A DNA stretch of 64,000 nt from Metabacillus halosaccharovorans (GCF_002019635.1 NZ_KV917372.1:1116001-1180000), one strand, 5' to 3'. Shown: positions 27,904 through 37,631, counted from the first letter of the stretch. Numbers and translations are program-made. The notes: generated from the sequence alone by a model not told the origin.

Positions 27904-29004
27904 TTACCTATTTATAACGGTAAACTCTTTCGGAAATTTTGTTAATGTTTCATACCCTTGTTCTGTAATCACTACATCATCTTCAATCCTCACGCCACCT
28001 ATTTTAGGTAAATAGATTCCCGGTTCAATTGTATACACCATTCCAACTTTTAAATATTCATCATTTGTAAAACTCATCGAAGGATACTCATGAACATTGA
28101 TTCCTAGCCCATGACCTAGACGGTGTGGAAAATTCTCACCAAATCCTGCATCTTCTATTATATTTCTTGCAATGGTATCTAAATCACCAATTCTAGTACC
28201 CTCTTTACTTGCTTCTAATGCAGCCATTTGCGCTTTAAGTACAGTTTCATAAATGTTTTTTTGTTCTTCAGTAGCTGTTTTATAAACAACAGTTCTTGTT
28301 ATATCTGAACAATATCCATCCAACACAACTCCAAGATCGAACAGAACAAAATCCCCTTCTTTTAACACCCTTAGCCCAGGATTTCCATGAGGATCACCAG
28401 ATTTTTCTCCGAATAAAACCATTGTAGAAAAAGACATCTCACGGATACCTTTTTTCTTTAATTCATACTCAATTGTTGCTAAAACTTCCATTTCGGTGAC
28501 ACCTGTTTGTAAGGCATCTATTCCGACTTTAACTCCAAAATCTGCAAGCCTGGCCGCTTCTCTCATGATTCTTATTTCATCTTTATCTTTTATTAAACGA
28601 AGTTGATTTAATTTTTCTTCTGCTGACACAATTAGAGGATTACCAGTAATTTCTAGTAATTCTTCTGCACGACTGTATGATGTCACATCTTTTTCGATGG
28701 CAACTTTTTGAATAGAAACTTGACGCTGTTTTAAGGCGAGTGCAATTAAATCCCAAGGATTTTCGTGGTCACTATATCCTATCACTTCAAAAGACCATCC
28801 TGCAGCCCTCGCTTGGTTCACTTCCATATTTGGACAAACAAAAAATGGATCCTGCTCTTTAAATAGAAAAACCCCCATTAAACGTTCATGTGGGTCTGTA
28901 TAAAACTGCGTGAAATAGAATACATTTTCCTTTGATTGAACGAAACACAAATCGATATCTTGATCTTGTAGCCACTCCATTACTTTATCTAAACGCTGAT
29001 TCAT
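27904..29004 (-). CDS. ykvY: M24 family Xaa-Pro dipeptidase, YkvY-like
   Basis: 366-residue metallopeptidase that splits X-Pro dipeptides. The N-terminal creatinase-like domain covers residues 1-130. The catalytic pita-bread domain carries two metal ions through DLGVVLDGYCSDITRT (two Asp), the His in HRLGHGLGINVHEYPS, the Glu in YTIEPGIYLP and the Glu in VRIEDDVVIT. The ATG at 29004 follows GAAGGGTAG. Position between the PTS block and zosA agrees with my recollection of ykvY in B. subtilis. Cytosolic; the physiological substrate is not known. Confidence 0.93.
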   Translation of the reverse strand: MNQRLDKVMEWLQDQDIDLCFVQSKENVFYFTQFYTDPHERLMGVFLFKEQDPFFVCPNMEVNQARAAGWSFEVIGYSDHENPWDLIALALKQRQVSIQKVAIEKDVTSYSRAEELLEITGNPLIVSAEEKLNQLRLIKDKDEIRIMREAARLADFGVKVGIDALQTGVTEMEVLATIEYELKKKGIREMSFSTMVLFGEKSGDPHGNPGLRVLKEGDFVLFDLGVVLDGYCSDITRTVVYKTATEEQKNIYETVLKAQMAALEASKEGTRIGDLDTIARNIIEDAGFGENFPHRLGHGLGINVHEYPSMSFTNDEYLKVGMVYTIEPGIYLPKIGGVRIEDDVVITEQGYETLTKFPKEFTVINR

Positions 29005-29275
29005 CTTGTCACTACCCTTCAAAAAACTTCATTTTTTATCATAACAATGAGTAGTAGAAAGTACAATCGAACAACTCAAAAACGATTCAATCTTCTCATA
29101 TTGTATTTTTAAGCTATCTGTATACATTTTTCATCCGATAAAGAAAGAATAAATCCTTATATTGTTATGAATGTAAAAATGGTGGTTAGAATGAAAGGCA
29201 ATAGAACATATCTAAAAACAAAAAAAATTATTATTTTTGGAAATAAATTAAACGAAAAGCAGGAGGTTATGGGAC

Positions 29276-30787
29276 GTGGAAAAGAAAGTTGTCATTATTG
29301 GTGGGGGTCTTGGTGGTATGTCTGCAGGCATTCGTCTTGCCGCGGATAATTATGATGTTACTATTTTGGAAAAAGGAGGACGTCTTGGCGGTAAATTAAA
29401 TAAACGCGGAGGTATGGGGTATACCTTTGATATTGGCCCCACCATCTTAACGATGCCATGGGTGCTTGAACAACTTTTCCGTCATGTAAACAGAAATCTT
29501 TCTGACTACATCCATATAAAAAGAATTGAACCTCAATGGAAGACCTTTTTTGAAGATGGAACTGTTATAGATTTAACATGCGACATTCCGGAATTAATTA
29601 AACAACTGGAATCTGTTTCAAAAGATGATGCCAATGAAGTTTTTAGCTATTTAAACTATTGCAGCAAAATGTATGAATATAGTCTAAAAAGTTTCTATAA
29701 AAAGAGTCTAACCGGTTTAACAGACTTACGATCCATGCATAGTGTAAAGGAGCTTCTATTTATGGATCCGCTGAAAACGATAAACCAAGGGACAAAAAGA
29801 TTCTTCAAAAACAAAAAGCTTCAACAATTATTTAACACTCTCACCATGTATATCGGTTCTTCTCCATATCATGCACCAGCCTTCTTATCTCAATTAGCTC
29901 ATATACAATTAGGTCTAGGTATTTATTATGTAGAAGGCGGCATGTTTCAAATTGCCGACGCTATGTCCAGAGTGTTGCATGAATTGGAAGCAGATGTACA
30001 CCTAAACGCTCAAGTAAAAAGAATTTTAACCTCTGGAACCAAAGCTACTGGAGTTGAATTGGAAAATGGAATTGTCATTGACGCTGACCTTGTTATTTCT
30101 AATTTAGAAGTTATCCCTACATACAAGACTTTATTGAAAGATTCTTTGAACAGTAAACAACTTAAGCAGGAGGAAGAGAAATTCCCTCCAACAGTGTCAG
30201 GTTTCGCTTTATTACTTGGTATAAAAAAGAAATATCATAACCTTACACACCATAACTTTTTCTTTTCAGATAATCCCGATAAAGAATGCGATCAAATCTT
30301 CAATAAGGGTGTTCCAGCAGATGATCCGACCATATATGTTGGTATTTCCTCGAAAACTGATCAATCCCAAGCACCTCAGGGAAAGGAAAACTTCTTTGTT
30401 TTAACACATGTACCACCATTATGCGAAGGAGAGTGCTGGGAAAATAAAAAAGAAAAATATCGCAAACTTATTTTTGATAAGCTTGAACGAATGGGTATAA
30501 AAGAACTTCATAATAACATCGAGTTTGAATATACTCTAACGCCAAATGATTTTAAAAATTTATACGGATCAAATGGAGGATCTATGTACGGTGTTGTCTC
30601 AGATCGCAAAAAAAATGGCGGTTTTAAATTTCCAAGCGAAAGTACACTTCTGAAAAATCTATACTTTGTTGGGAGTTCCACCCACCCTGGAGGAGGAGTT
30701 CCCTATGTCACTCTCTCAGGTCAATTAACTGCCGATCTTATCCTTTCTAAAGATATTAAATCCAATCTTAAAAAAGAAATAAGCTAA
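29276..30787 (+). CDS. CrtI/CrtN-type carotenoid desaturase-like oxidoreductase
   Basis: 503-residue FAD-dependent oxidoreductase of the phytoene desaturase family. The FAD dinucleotide motif VVIIGGGLGGMSAGIRLA is at the very N-terminus, followed by EKGGRLGGKLNKRG and the family block GYTFDIGPTILTMP. The C-terminal FAD signature is YFVGSSTHPGGGVPYVTLSGQLTADLI. The start is GTG, nine bases after AGGAGG. In Bacilli such proteins act as diapophytoene or diaponeurosporene desaturases/oxidases in C30 carotenoid synthesis, or on unknown lipids. No crtM, crtP or glycosyltransferase lies nearby, so the pathway role cannot be fixed. Confidence 0.88.
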   Translation: MEKKVVIIGGGLGGMSAGIRLAADNYDVTILEKGGRLGGKLNKRGGMGYTFDIGPTILTMPWVLEQLFRHVNRNLSDYIHIKRIEPQWKTFFEDGTVIDLTCDIPELIKQLESVSKDDANEVFSYLNYCSKMYEYSLKSFYKKSLTGLTDLRSMHSVKELLFMDPLKTINQGTKRFFKNKKLQQLFNTLTMYIGSSPYHAPAFLSQLAHIQLGLGIYYVEGGMFQIADAMSRVLHELEADVHLNAQVKRILTSGTKATGVELENGIVIDADLVISNLEVIPTYKTLLKDSLNSKQLKQEEEKFPPTVSGFALLLGIKKKYHNLTHHNFFFSDNPDKECDQIFNKGVPADDPTIYVGISSKTDQSQAPQGKENFFVLTHVPPLCEGECWENKKEKYRKLIFDKLERMGIKELHNNIEFEYTLTPNDFKNLYGSNGGSMYGVVSDRKKNGGFKFPSESTLLKNLYFVGSSTHPGGGVPYVTLSGQLTADLILSKDIKSNLKKEIS

Positions 30788-30974
30788 ACCTCTTGCTATC
30801 ATTGACATAGGAATTTAATGGTTCTTCTACTTTTTTAGTAAGGGAGTTACAGGACGATTTCATCAAAATTAAATTGTAATCTGTTTTTAACATTTCGTTG
30901 ATACTACAAAAGTTCTTTTTCTTGTATAATAATCCTATAAAGCAATCTTTCTTCCTATTAAGGAGTTGTTCTTT

Positions 30975-31196
30975 GTGCTTCAATGGGTAAAACGTCATTT
31001 AATTTTAGTACTTTGTATTATAGGGATTCTTTCTCCATTTGTAGGTATGATGTTAATAGATATCTTTTATTTTAGTACGATCGTCGGGTGGATCATTGGC
31101 TTTTGTTGCTTCGTTACATCCTATATCATCCTTAGCAAACGCCCTGATGAAGAAGAGATTTCCGTACAAACTTCAGAAGAGACCGTTAAAATGTAG
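30975..31196 (+). CDS. Small two-helix membrane protein
   Basis: 73-residue protein beginning MLQWVKRHLILVLCIIGIL, with two or three hydrophobic segments (about residues 9-28 and 30-57) and a short acidic cytosolic tail, PDEEEISVQTSEE. The GTG at 30975 lies nine bases after AAGGAG; a TTG three codons earlier touches the site. No family recognised. It is convergent with zosA across a perfect terminator palindrome. Confidence 0.6.
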   Translation: MLQWVKRHLILVLCIIGILSPFVGMMLIDIFYFSTIVGWIIGFCCFVTSYIILSKRPDEEEISVQTSEETVKM

Positions 31197-31204
31197 CACT
31201 AAAT

Positions 31205-31231
31205 AGAGAGATATCTCAAAGATATCTCTCT
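31205..31231. terminator. Bidirectional terminator before zosA
   Basis: AGAGAGATATCT/AGATATCTCTCT, a perfect 12-bp stem with loop CAA, followed by TTATTTTATT. Shared by the small membrane gene and zosA. Confidence 0.85.
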
Positions 31232-31235
31232 TATT

Positions 31236-33164
31236 TTATTCACCTCTTAATAAACGTAATCCATTTAAGATGACTAAAATTGTACTTCCTTCATGTCCAA
31301 TAACACCCAAAGGTAAGTCCAGTACTTGAAAGAAATTTGAACAAATTAACAACGTAATAATAGACATTGAAAACACAATATTTTGTTTAACAATCCGATT
31401 CATCTGTTTAGATAAAGTAAATGCCGAGGTTAACTTGGAGAGTTCGTTTTTCATTAAAACGATATCAGCAGTTTCAAGAGCAACATCTGTTCCTTCTCCC
31501 ATTGCAATACCTACATCTGCTGTTGCTAGTGCCGGCGCATCATTTATTCCATCACCGATCATCGTTACATTACCGTACTTTTCTTTCAATAACTTAATTT
31601 CTGTAACCTTATCTTCTGGTAGGCATTCACCTTTAAATATGTCGATATTTAGCTCTTTCGAAATGGCCTCTGCTGTTTCAACACTATCTCCGGTTAACAT
31701 TACAGCTTTAATTCCATTGTTTTGCAACTTTTTAATAGTAGCTTTAGCCTCATCCCTTACTACATCCTTTAAAGCAATGATTCCAATGATTTCATCCTCA
31801 CGTTGAACATATACAATTGTTTTTCCATCTTTCGAGAGAGTTGTATTTATACCTATATGAAAGGTGTCTGCTGCATCTCTTCCAACAAAATCTGCTTTTC
31901 CAATTTTCCACTGTACACCATGAATATCTGCCTTTACACCAAAACCTGATTTTTCATCTACAGATGTCATTTTTGCTACTTCAGTAGGGAAATCCTGATT
32001 GATTTTTGCAACAATTGCTTTTGCAAGTGGATGGTTTGATTGATTTTCAATTGATAGTACAGCTTCATAAAATTCTTGAAGATCTACATCATCTAATGTC
32101 AGAATATCCGTTACTTCCGGTTCACCCTTAGTTAATGTACCTGTTTTGTCAAAAACAACAACATTTGTTTTACTTAATCTTTCTAAATGCATACCACCTT
32201 TAAACAAGAGACCTTTTCTTGCACCATTTGAAATTGCAGATAGTGTAGCAGGCATAATTGATGCAACAAGTGCACAAGGAGAGGCAACAACCATAAGCAC
32301 TAACGCACGGTAAATTGTTTCATTCCAACTCCATCCCAGTAAGTAATGAGGCAATACCATCATTAAAGCAACCATCATTAAAACAGCTTTAACATAAGTC
32401 CCTTCGAATTTTTCAATGAATTGCTGGGATGGCGACTTTTCTGACTGTGCTGATTGAACAAGGTCAAGTATTTTCTGAAACATCGTTTCTGTGCTTTTTT
32501 TCGTCACTGAAACAGTAATGGAACCATTGCCATTTACTGTTCCAGCGTACACTTCATCATTCAACTCTTTTTCAACAGGCATTGACTCACCAGTTATCGC
32601 AGATTGATCAATTGACGTTTTACCTGACAAAATATATCCGTCCGTTGCAATTCGTTCACCTGGTTTGACTAAGATTGTATCACCAATAGTTAACGTAGAC
32701 ACATGTACGCGACGTTCTTTTCCATTGATTATGAGTAAAGCTTCTTCAGGCTGCAAGCTCATAAGTGCTGAGATTTCACGATTACTTTTGTTCATTGTAT
32801 ACGTTTCTAACGCACCACTTAATGCAAAAATAAAAATTAGTATGGCTCCTTCAGCCCAATACCCAATAATAGCAGAACCAATTGCAGCAAATATCATCAG
32901 CAGTTCTACATTTAATGTTCGCTCTGCTATGGTTTCCTCAATCCCTTCCTTCGCCTTTGCAAATCCCCCAATAACAAAGGCTAATATAAATAAAGGAATT
33001 GCTACTTTCTCATTTCCTTGCGAGTTTAAGTACCAGCCAATCCCAATTAGAATACCGGAAATAATAGCATTAATTAATTCAATATGTTCTACCCATTTTG
33101 TATAAAACTGATTTTTATTTGATTCGATATGATGTTCAATTTGTGTAACATTATTTATTTCCAT
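31236..33164 (-). CDS. zosA: Zn-transporting P1B-type ATPase ZosA
   Basis: 642-residue heavy-metal P-type ATPase without an N-terminal metal-binding domain, as in B. subtilis ZosA. Seen: eight hydrophobic segments; the TGES actuator loop (SAITGESMPVEKE); the metal-site helix VVASPCALVASIMPATLS, with Ser in place of the first Cys of the usual CPC; the phosphorylated Asp in VVFDKTGTLTKG; SNHPLA; and GDGINDAPALA. The ATG at 33164 is preferred, with GAGGAG upstream. ZosA is known as a PerR-controlled zinc uptake pump used under peroxide stress. Two PerR-like boxes upstream of a good promoter support this here. Confidence 0.93.
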   Translation of the reverse strand: MEINNVTQIEHHIESNKNQFYTKWVEHIELINAIISGILIGIGWYLNSQGNEKVAIPLFILAFVIGGFAKAKEGIEETIAERTLNVELLMIFAAIGSAIIGYWAEGAILIFIFALSGALETYTMNKSNREISALMSLQPEEALLIINGKERRVHVSTLTIGDTILVKPGERIATDGYILSGKTSIDQSAITGESMPVEKELNDEVYAGTVNGNGSITVSVTKKSTETMFQKILDLVQSAQSEKSPSQQFIEKFEGTYVKAVLMMVALMMVLPHYLLGWSWNETIYRALVLMVVASPCALVASIMPATLSAISNGARKGLLFKGGMHLERLSKTNVVVFDKTGTLTKGEPEVTDILTLDDVDLQEFYEAVLSIENQSNHPLAKAIVAKINQDFPTEVAKMTSVDEKSGFGVKADIHGVQWKIGKADFVGRDAADTFHIGINTTLSKDGKTIVYVQREDEIIGIIALKDVVRDEAKATIKKLQNNGIKAVMLTGDSVETAEAISKELNIDIFKGECLPEDKVTEIKLLKEKYGNVTMIGDGINDAPALATADVGIAMGEGTDVALETADIVLMKNELSKLTSAFTLSKQMNRIVKQNIVFSMSIITLLICSNFFQVLDLPLGVIGHEGSTILVILNGLRLLRGE

Positions 33165-33273
33165 GTTCTCCACTCCTCTAATTGAGAATAAGATTCATCA
33201 TCATCTCCTCAATATTTTCGCAACTTTTCTTTTTAAAACCACTTAAAACACTAATAAATTAAGATATAATATG

Positions 33274-33301
33274 ATTATAACAAATGACAGTTCTTTTTCA
33301 A
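33274..33301 (-). promoter_or_regulatory. Sigma-A promoter of zosA
   Basis: Minus strand: TTGAAA (33301-33296), a 16-base spacer and TATAAT (33279-33274), about 110 bases before the start codon. Confidence 0.7.
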
Positions 33302-33311
33302 GTAATAATTA

Positions 33312-33340
33312 TTATAATTATTACTTTATAATAATTATTG
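33312..33340. promoter_or_regulatory. Two PerR-like boxes upstream of zosA
   Basis: TTATAATAATTATTG (33326-33340) matches the 7-1-7 PerR consensus TTATAAT-N-ATTATAA at 12 of 14 positions. TTATAATTATTACTT (33312-33326) matches less well. They lie just upstream of the -35. Fur or Zur cannot be excluded in such AT-rich DNA. Confidence 0.6.
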
Positions 33341-33399
33341 ATAACGATAATTCTTCTCACTATTTCTCATTACCCATTTGAATAATGATTTAAGCTAAT

Positions 33400-33434
33400 A
33401 AAAAAAGAAACAGTCCCATATGTCCTGTTTCTTA
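33400..33434 (-). terminator. Terminator of stoA
   Basis: AAGAAACAG/CTGTTTCTT stem across the stop codon; on the minus strand it is followed by seven T. Confidence 0.85.
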
Positions 33435-33938
33435 AAGTTGATCAATTAATTGTTGCAGCATGTCAGCTGTAACTGGACCTAATATCTTTTTTGTGATTAT
33501 TCCTTTTTTATCAATGATAAAAGTAGTTGGTATACCAATAATATTATATTTTTTCGCAACCTCACCATTCACATCTAATGGAACAGTAAATGGAATGTTT
33601 GACTGATTAATAAATTGAAGGACTCCTTGCTTACTTTGCTCTGATGCAGTTAAGTTAACAGAGATTAATTCAACATCACCACCTTTTTCTTTGTCGAATG
33701 TTTGTAATTCTGAAATTTCTTCCTGACAGTATGTACACCATGTTGTCCAGAAGTTCAACACAATTATTTTCCCTTTTAAATCCTCTAATTGAATACTTTT
33801 ATTTGAATTGGTTTCCAACGTAAAATCACTTGCTTTTTCACCTACATTTAAGGCACTTACCTTTGAGACATTACTTATTGCAAATCCAATGATCAGGTAA
33901 AGTGTAAAAACAATCTGATAACACCTTTTTTTATTCAA
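33432..33938 (-). CDS. stoA: Thiol-disulfide oxidoreductase StoA
   Basis: 168-residue membrane-anchored thioredoxin-like protein acting outside the forespore membrane. An uncleaved signal/anchor covers residues 5-28. The TlpA/ResA-type domain shows GEKASDFTLETNSNKSIQLED, the redox centre TTWCTYCQEEISE, and the cis-Pro loop IIGIPTTFIIDKKG. The redox motif is CTYC, where I recall CPPC in B. subtilis StoA. StoA is needed for spore cortex synthesis by keeping a PBP reduced. The start TTG at 33938 has GGAAGG eight bases upstream; a GTG three codons earlier is too close to that site. It lies just downstream of ykvU, as in B. subtilis. Confidence 0.88.
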   Translation of the reverse strand: MNKKRCYQIVFTLYLIIGFAISNVSKVSALNVGEKASDFTLETNSNKSIQLEDLKGKIIVLNFWTTWCTYCQEEISELQTFDKEKGGDVELISVNLTASEQSKQGVLQFINQSNIPFTVPLDVNGEVAKKYNIIGIPTTFIIDKKGIITKKILGPVTADMLQQLIDQL

Positions 33939-33982
33939 TAGAATCACCTTCCGTTGATATACTTGTTATTACTTTTACCAAC

Positions 33983-34019
33983 AAAAAAAAAGGTATGTAT
34001 ACATATCAGCATACATACC
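33983..34019 (-). terminator. Terminator of ykvU
   Basis: GGTATGTAT/ATACATACC stem; on the minus strand it is followed by nine T. It ends directly at the ykvU stop codon. Confidence 0.85.
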
Positions 34020-34020
34020 A

Positions 34021-35346
34021 TTAAATGGTTAATTTTTTTCTTAAAAAATATACACTCACACCCAACTTATTACAAATCGTTACATAATGCATGAGCATAA
34101 GAAGTACTGCCCCCATATTCATTCCGAGAATTATACCCTTCATTTGAAGTGTTTCCATTGATCCAAGTACATACATCATCCCAAATGAGATTACATGTGA
34201 CCACACAGTATGGAAAAGAGCCTCCTTAACCAGTCCTAGTCCAATTAAATAAGCCTGCATCGGAATAATAAAGAAATGAAATAGAAAGTAAGGCCATAGC
34301 AGCTTTAAATAAAAGGATGCTGCAGTAGAATCAAAGAACAAATGTGTCAATGGTTCAGCATAAACATACATGACTACCATTGAAACTGTTCCATATATCA
34401 TCGTAATCATCATGGATTGCTGCAGAAGCCGAATTAGTTTATTTGTTTCATTATTCGCGTAAGCTTCAGATACATTTGGAATTAGCATGACCATTAAGGA
34501 ATGTCCAATAAAAGCCGGAAAGAACCCAATTGACATCGCTACACCTGCGAGCATCCCATAATGTTCATTTGCCATAACAGTGGAAAAACCTGCTGCTATT
34601 AATGCTCCCTTGACTAAAAAGGGCTGTATTGCATGTGTTAAAGAATGAAATAGCCTTAAACCAGTTGTAGGAAATGAAACAGCAAACAAGGCACGACGAA
34701 CCTTGCTGCCTCTAATAAATTTCTTTTTTTCTTTACTAAGAATTTGAACTTCTATAAAATACATGGCGACTAAATAGGTACATACAAGCAGCTCACTTCC
34801 TATTAAGGTGGCTAATGCTATTAACAGTGCTACTTCTAAGTTAAAATGAAAAGATTGATAAACCCAGTACAAAATAGCCAATTGAACAACTTTTTTAAGA
34901 AAGTTAGAAACGGCTATTTTGCCCATATGCTGAACACCCATAAAATATCCTTTTGCGATGGATGAAAACGCAATCACAGGTATAAGCAAAATAAAAAGCC
35001 ATTTTACATATGGATGGTATCCTTGAAAGATCGGTAAGTACGGCAATACGATTGCTGCAAAGACCGTAAACACACAAGTAAAAATAATGGTTAGAGTTAA
35101 TGTGTGTTTTAACATATGATAATGTGTTTCACGATGTTTCTCAGCAATAAACTTTGAAATAGAAACAGGGAGCTCTAGACTTGCAATTATGACAATAAAG
35201 AAGATGATCGGCAGAATAGACATGTACATCCCCATACCTTCTTCACCAAGCTCCCTCGCTAAAATCATATTAACGACAAACTCCAAGCATTCTCCAAAAA
35301 AGGCGGCGATAACTAGCAATAATGTTCCTTTTACAAAATTATTCAT
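34021..35346 (-). CDS. ykvU: Spore membrane MATE-like flippase YkvU
   Basis: 441-residue polytopic membrane protein of the polysaccharide flippase/MATE-like (MOP) superfamily, with about 12-14 helices. It resembles SpoVB-type transporters; the N-terminal FVKGTLLLVIAAFFGECLEF and EEGMGMYMSILPI match B. subtilis YkvU as I remember. The protein is sporulation-specific there and its cargo is unknown, though a peptidoglycan or lipid-linked precursor is a fair guess. The start ATG has AAGGGG rather far upstream (12 bases). Downstream stoA on the same strand has its own ribosome binding site and the two are separated by a terminator. Confidence 0.9.
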   Translation of the reverse strand: MNNFVKGTLLLVIAAFFGECLEFVVNMILARELGEEGMGMYMSILPIIFFIVIIASLELPVSISKFIAEKHRETHYHMLKHTLTLTIIFTCVFTVFAAIVLPYLPIFQGYHPYVKWLFILLIPVIAFSSIAKGYFMGVQHMGKIAVSNFLKKVVQLAILYWVYQSFHFNLEVALLIALATLIGSELLVCTYLVAMYFIEVQILSKEKKKFIRGSKVRRALFAVSFPTTGLRLFHSLTHAIQPFLVKGALIAAGFSTVMANEHYGMLAGVAMSIGFFPAFIGHSLMVMLIPNVSEAYANNETNKLIRLLQQSMMITMIYGTVSMVVMYVYAEPLTHLFFDSTAASFYLKLLWPYFLFHFFIIPMQAYLIGLGLVKEALFHTVWSHVISFGMMYVLGSMETLQMKGIILGMNMGAVLLMLMHYVTICNKLGVSVYFLRKKLTI

Positions 35347-35469
35347 GATGTCTTTGTCCCCTTATCTTTTACAGTCCGTTTGTAAAGAATATGAGACAAG
35401 GTTCTTAAATAAAACAAGCTTACGTACTTTTTATTAATTTTTACTTTTGTCTATCTCATTCATCATATA

Positions 35470-36543
35470 CTAATCAATAACACCCGTTTCGGAAATGACA
35501 ACATCAGCATGAACATCTACCGCTAGCTCTGGAATCCTTTCCCTCCACTCTTTAATTTTAAATGTACGAATTTTTGAACGTAGTTCATCACCGATTCCAA
35601 TTGGATCGATCTTCAGCTCCTTAAACTTTTGAATTAAAGCAGTTGATTCTTTTTCCACTTGATCCTCAAATGCCTTTGCAAGTTGTTCCTTTATTTTTGG
35701 CGTAATCATTTTTCCGGTGTATTCATTAATAAATCCCTCAATCTTCACATCAATTTTTACCTTTAGCGGATTGGTAGAAATGACCTTTAGTTTTCTTGAA
35801 GAAGATATACTTTTAACTACAGCTGATTCTTCTGAATCAGGAACTTCTACGATGTGTGAGCCCTTTGTATATTGATCTGTAAGAACTTTAAAAAACAACA
35901 ATTTATTATTCGGTATTTCTCCTACCACTTTTTTATCGTCCATTAAGACAAGTCCATCAATTTCAACGCTTCCGGTTTGTTCATTTTTCTTTAAGATAGG
36001 GAGGAATGGGTCCTGTCCTTCCGAATAATGTTGATACAAAAACAAATGGAGATTTGTTCTAGGTAAATCTCTACTTAATTTATTATGTAAAATTAAGTTT
36101 GTTAAATATTTAGCCGCACCAATAGTGGCAAATTCTGCTTCCAATATGTTATTAGCATCATTTCTTGTTACAGCTAACAATAATCTTTCTCCAATGGATG
36201 CATCGCGCTGCAAGGTATCAACTATCTCAGATAATCCTTGTTTTGCTAATTTTTCGCCGAACAGGGCAATTTGCAGCTTCCCAATAACTAATGGATCTGG
36301 AGATTGCTTCTGCATTTCTGATAACACATCTCTACTAAGCTTTGACTCGGATACCATAAGATAATCTGTGACAGGTTGATCTTTCATGTATGTATTAACA
36401 TTTGCAGACCCCCGGATTTTCCCATCTTCTGTTAAATCAAATCCGACTGCAACGACTAAATTCACATCATCAATAACTTCCTTTTCCACACAACCAGATA
36501 GGAGAAGGAACATAACCATCGTTAATAATAACTTCTTCCTCAT
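35470..36543 (-). CDS. Ger(x)C family germination lipoprotein
   Basis: 357-residue C subunit of a GerA-type germinant receptor. A lipoprotein signal ends in LLLSGCVEKEV, with the Cys near residue 18, so it is anchored to the outer face of the spore inner membrane. Typical Ger(x)C parts follow: VVAVGFDLTEDGKIRGSANV near residue 31, FGEKLAKQGLSEIVDTLQRD, and a C-terminal domain with GFINEYTG. Its ATG overlaps the B-subunit stop by four bases (ATGA), so translation is coupled. Third gene of the receptor operon. The germinant recognised cannot be predicted. Confidence 0.93.
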   Translation of the reverse strand: MRKKLLLTMVMFLLLSGCVEKEVIDDVNLVVAVGFDLTEDGKIRGSANVNTYMKDQPVTDYLMVSESKLSRDVLSEMQKQSPDPLVIGKLQIALFGEKLAKQGLSEIVDTLQRDASIGERLLLAVTRNDANNILEAEFATIGAAKYLTNLILHNKLSRDLPRTNLHLFLYQHYSEGQDPFLPILKKNEQTGSVEIDGLVLMDDKKVVGEIPNNKLLFFKVLTDQYTKGSHIVEVPDSEESAVVKSISSSRKLKVISTNPLKVKIDVKIEGFINEYTGKMITPKIKEQLAKAFEDQVEKESTALIQKFKELKIDPIGIGDELRSKIRTFKIKEWRERIPELAVDVHADVVISETGVID

Positions 36544-37631
36544 CTTTTTCTCCCCTTTACTTTTCTCATAATCATATTAAAAATATAGATAAACGGGATA
36601 TAAACAAACATCATATAAAAACCAAGTTGACCTACAAGATCATTTAAAACATTGATATGTTCTCTTGTTTTGGAAAAGGAAACGACTAAAAATGCTCCTA
36701 GCAGCACAATGAGGAGGACTATTTTTTGATTCACTTTAAATGTATCTTTTAAACACCTGCTGGCACACCATAAAGTTAGACAAATATTAGGCAAAATAAT
36801 TAAACACCAATTCGCAATCCCTATATATTCGAAGCGTTCAACAAAAGGCATTTCAACAATTTTCCATATTGTCAATGTAGCCCATACATTTTTTTGCAGC
36901 TGCTCTTCACTAAAATAAGCAAGCGAAACCAACATAATTAATGTGTAGATGACGGTACTAAACGCAACAGCTATATGAGCCCACTTTTTTGATTTTTCAG
37001 GGTTTTTAATAAACGGATAAAAAACAAGTAATGCCTCAAATCCGACGATCGTTAACGACATATTTTTTGTGGACTGTGCAAAATCCTTAATTGAATGATT
37101 TAAAGGTGGAGCAAGGTTACTTAAATCTGAAAATTCAAGTGGAAACAGAAAGATTAACAATACATAGCCTGGAAGAATAACTCCAAAGAAGCTGATTCCT
37201 GTGACAACCCGAAATCCACCAGAAATGATATAGTATACAAGTAGTAGAAAGACAAGTGTAAACGCCCATACATTCAAATCTTGAAACATCCATACTTGAA
37301 CAATTTCGATATACGTTCTGAGAACTGTTATGGCTAATAAACAAAAGTAAAGAGCTAAACCAACACTCAACAATCCTCCAATCCATTTACCAAAAAGATT
37401 TCGATGAACTGTGATTACATTTCCACCTGAATCCTTTAGAATCTTATAAAGCATCCATACGGAAATATGGACTAGGATACCAGCTAAAATAACACTAATC
37501 CAAGCATCTCTTCCTGTTTTTTCAGCCACAATTCTTTGAAACCCTAATACTCCAACTCCAAATTGAAGTGAATGAATTAAATAAAAGACTAAAAAATGAG
37601 ATACTTGAAAACGTTCAGCTATCTTAATCAT
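36540..37631 (-). CDS. GerAB-type germinant receptor subunit
   Basis: 363-residue member of the spore germination (APC-like) transporter family with about ten membrane helices. The N-terminal block VSHFLVFYLIHSLQFGVGVLG and the central LPGYVLLIFLFPLEFSDLSNL are typical. The B subunit holds the ligand-binding pocket in GerA receptors. GAGGTG lies before the ATG, 13 bases after the A-subunit stop. It ends in a basic KVKGRKR tail overlapping the C-subunit start. Located in the spore inner membrane. Confidence 0.93.
   Translation of the reverse strand: MIKIAERFQVSHFLVFYLIHSLQFGVGVLGFQRIVAEKTGRDAWISVILAGILVHISVWMLYKILKDSGGNVITVHRNLFGKWIGGLLSVGLALYFCLLAITVLRTYIEIVQVWMFQDLNVWAFTLVFLLLVYYIISGGFRVVTGISFFGVILPGYVLLIFLFPLEFSDLSNLAPPLNHSIKDFAQSTKNMSLTIVGFEALLVFYPFIKNPEKSKKWAHIAVAFSTVIYTLIMLVSLAYFSEEQLQKNVWATLTIWKIVEMPFVERFEYIGIANWCLIILPNICLTLWCASRCLKDTFKVNQKIVLLIVLLGAFLVVSFSKTREHINVLNDLVGQLGFYMMFVYIPFIYIFNMIMRKVKGRKR

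Noticed and set aside
29167-29349. 60-codon frame overlapping the CrtI-like start
   Set aside because: It has no ribosome binding site at its start and runs out of frame into the desaturase, whose GTG start has a good one.
31435-33105. Long open frames on the plus strand opposite zosA
   Set aside because: They are mirror frames of a well-supported P-type ATPase, lack ribosome binding sites and have unnatural composition.
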